From assembly GCA_003645845.1 (NCBI GenBank), contig QNCV01000126.1:1-7483 (forward strand): a stretch of DNA of 7,483 nucleotides, given 5' to 3'. The notes below the pieces were generated by a model. That model was given only the letters and a program-made list of their open reading frames with translations, did no database searches and was not told where the DNA came from. Shown in pieces: positions 1 through 5,400 of this stretch. Every line of letters starts with the position of its first letter. Within the stretch, counting starts at the first letter, position 1. Made by a program: the position numbers and the translations under genes. The DNA is from Fidelibacterota bacterium. GTDB taxonomy: Bacteria; Fidelibacterota; UBA2242.

Positions 1-254
1 AATGGTCATTAATCCCAATTATAAAGTATGGTTTTTCACCCCGGTTCACTTGTTTCCTGAAGAACAATGCGGCCTAAGAAAAGATACGTTGATATGAGCA
101 ATACCCTAAAGTCAAATACTTGGGGCTATGGCGAATAATGTTCTTGACTTTCCTTTCTATGAAGAACTCAAGTTAATTTAAAGGCAATGTCTTAAAAACC
201 CAAAAGGATTTCATTTCAATCAGTATCGCTCAAGTTAGGTTTATACTAATTTTC
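1..254. other. Stretch without a supported gene
   Basis: No tRNA, rRNA or convincing coding region is seen. The short open frames at the left edge (for example positions 2-97, and 3-77 in another frame) could be the last codons of a rightward gene ending just inside the window, but neither has a recognisable sequence. A 9-bp direct repeat CTCAAGTTA occurs at 167-175 and 229-237. No good sigma-70 or Bacteroidota-type promoter was found. Confidence 0.5.
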
Positions 255-290
255 AGACCTCAATCGTAACAGGATGAGGTCTTTTTATTT
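255..290 (+). terminator. Hairpin with plus-strand T-tract after the radical SAM stop codon
   Basis: AGACCTCA (255-262) and TGAGGTCT (275-282) form a perfect 8-bp stem with a 12-base loop, followed on the plus strand by TTTTATTT. This is a canonical intrinsic terminator for rightward transcription entering from the left. The same stem lies 3 bases beyond the radical SAM stop codon (287-285) on the minus strand, but there it is followed by GAAAATTAG, which is not U-rich. It may therefore serve both directions, with better form in the plus direction. Confidence 0.65.
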
Positions 291-1559
291 CTTTAAGTAC
301 GGATTGAAATACCCATGACGCAATTCCGGAAACTTTACCCTAATTCCGGCAATCATTTCGGCGATACCAATGCCATCCTGTTCAACAGGTTGCATGGTCT
401 CCCAGTACCAATCGGGATCAATGTTCAGATTACGCCACTGGATCATGTCAATATGATATTCGTCTATTAATTTTTCCAGTGATTCGATCTCATCCGGCTG
501 ATCGGTAAAACCGGGAAATACAAACAGATTCAGTGAAACAAAACCACCGTCGGATTTCATCAATTCAATGGATTTCAATACATCGGCAAAAGAATACCCC
601 TTTTGCCGGAAATAACGGTTATAATAATCTTCCCGGGTCGAATTCAGCGACACCCGCATACTATCCAGTCCATTTTGCCGCAGCTTTGCCACCGCTTCAG
701 GACGACTGGCATTGGTGTTCAGGTTGATTGTTCCCTTTTTCGTCTTCTTCCGGATACCTTTGACAGAATTAATCAACAGATCGGCATTCATCAACGGCTC
801 GCCCTCACAGCCCTGTCCAAAACTGACAACCGGTTCGGGAGCCGATTTGAGATGATCGACGGCAATCTCAATTATTTCATAGGCTGTGGGTGTAAAATCA
901 ATGCGCAACTGGGCGCTGCAAACACCTGTATTTTCCTGCAATGAGATACATCCCAGACAATTGGAATTACACACCCGTGAAGTGGGTAGTGGCATTTCCC
1001 AACGATTCAGAAGATAATTCAACGCTGCCGGGCAGCCATACCTCAGGGCGCAATTTTCAACGAGATGTCGAACCAGCCGGTTCTGCGGATATTTGGACAG
1101 CATCGTTTTCGCCGCAATATCTACACTATCCATATCGAATTCCGCCGGATCCTGGCGGATGCTCTCATCAATTCGAATAGCCGGCACATAAAACCGTCCC
1201 TCATACCAGCCGACCGCAGAATAGGCATAGAGTGGTAAACGGGACGCCTGATCCGAACACTCGTATACGGCATGATACATAATCGTATAGGCCGGTGCCA
1301 CAAAGGCTGCTACGGCCATTATCGATTCATTATCATCGGATTCAAGAACAACAATTTCGCCGGTCTCCGGGTCACGTCCAACGGGAAAACGGCCGGGAAG
1401 CCGCATCAGCCGGCTGCCTTCGGGCAAAGGGATCCACTCTTCCGGTAGAATGTCAACTATAGCCTCTCCACTGGCGCCAAGTGCTCGCAAACAGTCATGG
1501 TCGAACACATTTCCGGCATCGTCACTATACACAAGCAAAGGATTGATTTTACGGCTCAT
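285..1559 (-). CDS. Radical SAM enzyme of unknown substrate with a conserved-looking N-terminal domain
   Basis: 424 residues. The [4Fe-4S] cluster motif is C197-x3-C201-x2-C204 (CNSNCLGC). The SAM-binding and barrel landmarks follow: GQGCEGEPL (248-256) in the place of the GGE strand, NLNTNAS (279-285), MRVSLNS (301-307) and FPGFTD (348-353). Residues 1-190 precede the barrel; they are not a typical radical SAM fold and include WIPLPEGSR, LPGRFPVG, a YAYSAVGWYEGRFYV stretch and NCALRYGCPAALN just before the cluster. From memory, proteins with this layout occur as uncharacterised radical SAM proteins in several anaerobic lineages; I cannot verify this here. Further cysteines (C101, C170, C176, C214, C251) could bind an extra cluster, but no SPASM-type motif is visible. 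The start is fixed by the ATGA overlap with the YihY-family gene. Function and product are unknown. Confidence 0.88.
   Translation of the reverse strand: MSRKINPLLVYSDDAGNVFDHDCLRALGASGEAIVDILPEEWIPLPEGSRLMRLPGRFPVGRDPETGEIVVLESDDNESIMAVAAFVAPAYTIMYHAVYECSDQASRLPLYAYSAVGWYEGRFYVPAIRIDESIRQDPAEFDMDSVDIAAKTMLSKYPQNRLVRHLVENCALRYGCPAALNYLLNRWEMPLPTSRVCNSNCLGCISLQENTGVCSAQLRIDFTPTAYEIIEIAVDHLKSAPEPVVSFGQGCEGEPLMNADLLINSVKGIRKKTKKGTINLNTNASRPEAVAKLRQNGLDSMRVSLNSTREDYYNRYFRQKGYSFADVLKSIELMKSDGGFVSLNLFVFPGFTDQPDEIESLEKLIDEYHIDMIQWRNLNIDPDWYWETMQPVEQDGIGIAEMIAGIRVKFPELRHGYFNPYLKK
1556..1559 (-). promoter_or_regulatory. ATGA stop/start overlap (translational coupling)
   Basis: On the minus strand the four bases read ATGA: the TGA ends the YihY-family gene and the ATG starts the radical SAM gene. 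Only a weak purine stretch (GAG about 10 bases upstream) is available for independent initiation, so re-initiation by terminating ribosomes is likely. Confidence 0.8.
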
Positions 1560-2440
1560 ATTTCAATCTCATTGTTATAACGATGACCATTGCGAATCAT
1601 GTTTATACTGACGTTCAATTCGAATCCGACAATCAGGGAAATGGAAATCAGATACAACCAGAGCAGCACCACCATCAGGGTTCCCAGAGAACCGTACAGC
1701 TTATTATATTGGCCAAAGTGATTGACATAATAACTGAAAACCAGCGCAGAAATGATCATCAGCACAGTCGCAATAGCCGAGCCCCAGGAAAAAAACTGCC
1801 AGCCGGTTTTCTTGGCCGGCGCCAGGTAATACAGAAAAGAAACGGCGAAAAACAGCAAGGTGGTAACAATTAACCAGCGACCAATCAGAAGAAAATAATA
1901 GGTGAGATTCACTTCAATTACCCCGATCCTGACTAGGTAATTAATCCCTATTTTACTGAATGTAATCAATCCTGCAGATACTATAAACATGATTAAAATC
2001 AGGGTTACCAAAATAATCGACACCAATCGTTGTGTCCACCAGTTTCGGGTTTCAAAACTATGCTGGGACGTATTGAATGCCGAGATCAGCGCATGGATAC
2101 CGTTGCTGGAAAAGATAATCGTCGCCAGAAACATTATCAGCAGCAGGACTCCGCTTTTCTGGGTAACCACCTCGACCAGGGTTGATTCGATCAGATGGTA
2201 AACATTCTCGGGAATAAAATCATAAATCAGCGACAGAAGCCCCGGTTGAAAATTTTCTATGGGTACAAAGGGTATTAATGTAAACAGAAAAATCATGCTG
2301 GGAATAAATGCCAGAAAGAGATTGAAGGCTATGGCCGACGCCCGGGTGACAAGTGATCCTTTTGTAAAGCCCAGAAAAAATAAGCGGACTATTTCTGAAA
2401 ATCCTGATTTAATTGCTTGAGACTTTGCCCCGTTTGACAT
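1556..2440 (-). CDS. YihY/BrkB family inner-membrane protein
   Basis: 294 residues, the usual family length, with no fused extra domain. About six hydrophobic segments are visible, near residues 40-60, 96-116, 139-162, 182-207, 218-240 and 248-275. Family landmarks are ASAIAFNLFLAFIP (34-47), SSNGIHALISAFN (111-123), YYLAPAKKTGWQFFSWGS (204-221) and YGSLGTLMVVLLWLYL (249-264) followed by GFELN. The family was once labelled tRNA-processing RNase BN; that assignment was withdrawn, and its transport or envelope role is unsettled. The ATG at 2440-2438 is chosen because the protein then begins at the normal family position. No Shine-Dalgarno sequence is visible upstream, as is common in FCB bacteria. 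The stop overlaps the next gene by 4 bp. Confidence 0.93.
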   Translation of the reverse strand: MSNGAKSQAIKSGFSEIVRLFFLGFTKGSLVTRASAIAFNLFLAFIPSMIFLFTLIPFVPIENFQPGLLSLIYDFIPENVYHLIESTLVEVVTQKSGVLLLIMFLATIIFSSNGIHALISAFNTSQHSFETRNWWTQRLVSIILVTLILIMFIVSAGLITFSKIGINYLVRIGVIEVNLTYYFLLIGRWLIVTTLLFFAVSFLYYLAPAKKTGWQFFSWGSAIATVLMIISALVFSYYVNHFGQYNKLYGSLGTLMVVLLWLYLISISLIVGFELNVSINMIRNGHRYNNEIEI

Positions 2441-2472
2441 AACAGATGGAAATTAGAACATTTGCTATAAAT

Positions 2473-2489
2473 AAAAAAGGCGTCCCACC
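2473..2489 (-). terminator. Weak hairpin plus U-tract between the surface protein and YihY genes
   Basis: On the minus strand, GGTG-GGA-CGCC (2489-2479) can form a four-pair stem with one G-U pair, closed by an extra A-U, and is followed directly by six T (2478-2473). The stem is short, so termination may be partial. It is the only candidate signal in the 54-bp gap that could separate the surface protein from the downstream pair. Confidence 0.3.
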
Positions 2490-2494
2490 TATAT

Positions 2495-5400
2495 TTATTT
2501 CAGAATTGTCATTTTTTTGTGGAATACCTTATCACCGATAATTACCCGGTAAATATACAGACCGGTGGCCAGAGGTTTTCCGTTTTTATTAATTCCGTTC
2601 CAGGTTACGGAATAGAACCCCGGCAGCTGCTTTTCATTAACGATTGTGGCAACTTCCTGGCCGAGGATGTTATAGACTTTGATGCTGACATGATAGGGCG
2701 TCAATTGTTCAAAGGCTTCATCAAACGTCACAAAACCCCCTGCTCCGATGGTATATTTTATCGTAGTCAGCGAATTGAAAGGATTCGGATAATTCTGAGA
2801 AATGCTGATTTCTTCCGGCAATACAACCGCCGGATTCATCGAGTTGACCCGAATCTGATAAATTCCCGGCGTGGCCGAATATGCCCAGTAGGACCCCTTT
2901 TCAAGACTTGTGTATGTTTTCAGATACTGCCATTCACCGTTGACATATTTATAAATTCCAAGATCCGTCGCATACTGCTGCAGGAATTGCATCCGGTCGA
3001 GACTGAACATAATCCGGGCATTATCATCAAGTCTGGTCAAGGGTATTCTGAAATCAAATTCATCGGAAACCGGAAAATCATCATCCATGAAAGAGCCTTT
3101 TGCCAGAGCCGTATCGGATCTGATTTCCCTTTTATAGGGAATAAACATCGCACACATGTCCATGGGAACCGCATTGGCCGCAAAGAGGAATGACATGATA
3201 CTGTCGGGATCGGTCAGCGCTCCACCGGTCTCCCGGCTGATCTTCGAAACACCGATTTTATACGAATAATGTCCATCATTACCGGCCAGATCGGTACCGC
3301 TGATATCAATTTGGACAATGCGGGTATCTTCAATCTGGTATGTGGCATTATAATAAGTAACACTGTCGGCATCCATTTCCCGGCTGACAATCAGTGATTC
3401 ACTATCCGCAAGTACACTGGTTCCCGCACCTAACCGCTCAGAAGGATAAACATCAATTTCAACATACCGGCTGGCCAGTTGGTTTTGGAAAATCGCCAAT
3501 TCAAAGGACGGTCTGGTAGTATCGGTGACGGTAACCGTTACAAACTGGCTGTCCACTCCGCCCATCGGATCGGTGACGATTGCCAGAACCGAATCGACAC
3601 CAAACCGATCAATATCCGACCAGAAGCGAACACTGCGAGTCGCAGCCGTATAATTGATATACACCAGATCACCAGCATCAAATTGCCAGACCAGAGAAGT
3701 ATCGTTGTGATCGCTATCGCTGACATAATTATCCAGCAGATATTCAACAGTATCTTTCTGGTTAAAACCAATCGCAAAGAAACTGGAATCAATTTGAGGG
3801 GGATCGTTCATCGGCAAAATTTCAACCGTAACAAAAGCCGTGTCCGAGAGACCACCCAAATCCGTCACCACTACCGTCAATTCCGCGGAACCGTTGTAAT
3901 TTATTCCGCCGAACAGTGTAATCTGATTGTCAAGCGTATCATAATCCAGAGAAACCGCACCATCCATCGTGAACGACCAGTTCAGCGTATCAACACCGTC
4001 TTCCACATCATAGACGAGTGTATCCCAATCGGAAAGTGACATAACGTACAGACTGTCTTCATAAAATGTAATCGCCGGCAGACTGTCCAGAACCGGTTTG
4101 TCGTTTATAGATTCAATGGCAATATTCACATCAATGCTGTCTGTGGCGGTGCCGTCACCGACATAAAAAACGAAATCCTGAAAATCCGTATAGTAATTCG
4201 GTGTTCCGAAAATCGAAGCGACATGGGTCAGCGGATCGATGCTGATCCGAATACTATCTGAAGCACTGCCGGCAGAACTGTTTGTACGGTTATTGGCTGA
4301 AAATGAGCTGATTTCACCACCTCTGAAAAATTTCTTCGGCTGAATGCCCGTAGACAGCGATTTATCGCTATCTGATTTACGTCTTGCAGAAAATGTTAAT
4401 CCGGCATCGGGAGACTCAACATCTGCTACATAATCGTTCAATTCAATCGTTACGGTATCATCTTCGGGAACAGTTATATCCGGAATAGCGCTGAACACCG
4501 GCGGATCGTTGACCGATTGATAATGTACGATCAAGTCCGTGGTATCGGAAAGCGACCCGGCATCCGATACAACTACCTGTAACGTATCGTCACCAAACCA
4601 ATTATTCTCCGGTGTAACTGTTAATACCGAATCAAGGATCACGGCACTCGTATGGGAGCCGGATTCAATGGTCCAAACCAAAGTTGTATCGTCATTATCC
4701 ACATCGGCAACATACTCGTACCAACTCGACAGTGTAATTGTTACTACGGAATCTTCATCAACGTTCAATTCGGGTAAAGCACTCAATACCGGCGAATCAT
4801 TTGCCGGTGTTACCCGAATGGTTGTTACAACCGTATCCCGTCCAAAATCAGCAGATATTGTACTGTCATTGACAATAAAGCGAAAATCAAAACCATCAAT
4901 GAAAAAGTTGGGCTGGGCATAGAACCTGGCGACATTTGTTGTGGTATCAATATCGATACTGATACTGTCGCCGTTGGAATTCACCAGCAATGTTCGATAA
5001 GGATTGATTGAATGGGACTTGAACGGTACATTTTCTGATAATTTTTCTGCACCGCCGCCCTTTTTACTTTCCACCGGCTCGACCGACCAGTTCAGTTCCA
5101 GATCAGTGTTATCTACATCTGAAACATAATCATTCAACGCAACCGTCGTCGTTTCGTCTTCGGCAAAGCTAATCAATTCCGGAAAACCTGCGTCGATAAC
5201 CGGCGGGTCATTGACCGGTGAAACGAAAACAGCCAGTTCTGTCGTGTCGGACAATTCACCATCGGAGACAATCACCTCTCCGGTGTCCGATCCGAACCAG
5301 TCCGGCGGACCGGATATCGTCAGGCTGTCGTTGACAACAAGTGCGTTAAGAGTCGAAAACTCACCGACCTGCCAGGACATTACCGAATCGGGATTGTCTA

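Noticed and set aside
94..138. Possible 14-codon peptide gene in the left gene-free stretch
   Set aside because: No ribosome binding site, no recognisable sequence and too short to support.
140..167. Inverted repeat GTTCTT ... AAGAAC
   Set aside because: Only 6 bp with a 16-base spacer and no T-tract; expected by chance in AT-rich DNA.
603..944. Plus-strand open frame of 113 codons
   Set aside because: Entirely opposite the radical SAM catalytic region, whose motifs are intact on the minus strand.
2441..2494. Promoter for the YihY-family gene in the 54-bp gap
   Set aside because: No -35/-10 pair or TAnnTTTG-type -7 element with proper spacing is visible on the minus strand.
2519..3193. Plus-strand open frame of 224 codons
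   Set aside because: It lies wholly antisense to the sorting and pre-sorting region of the large protein, which has clear family motifs. Its product shows no recognisable domain, so it is a by-product of codon use on the other strand.
3479..4039. Plus-strand open frame of 186 codons
   Set aside because: Antisense to cadherin-like domains 12 and 13 and the start of the following segment; the product is rich in R, Q, H and I without domain character.
4539..4922. Plus-strand open frame of 127 codons rich in Ser, Thr and Val
   Set aside because: It is the antisense reading of acidic D/T/S-rich repeats, which gives such composition by itself; similar frames recur at 5211-5468 and 6912-7184 opposite other repeats.
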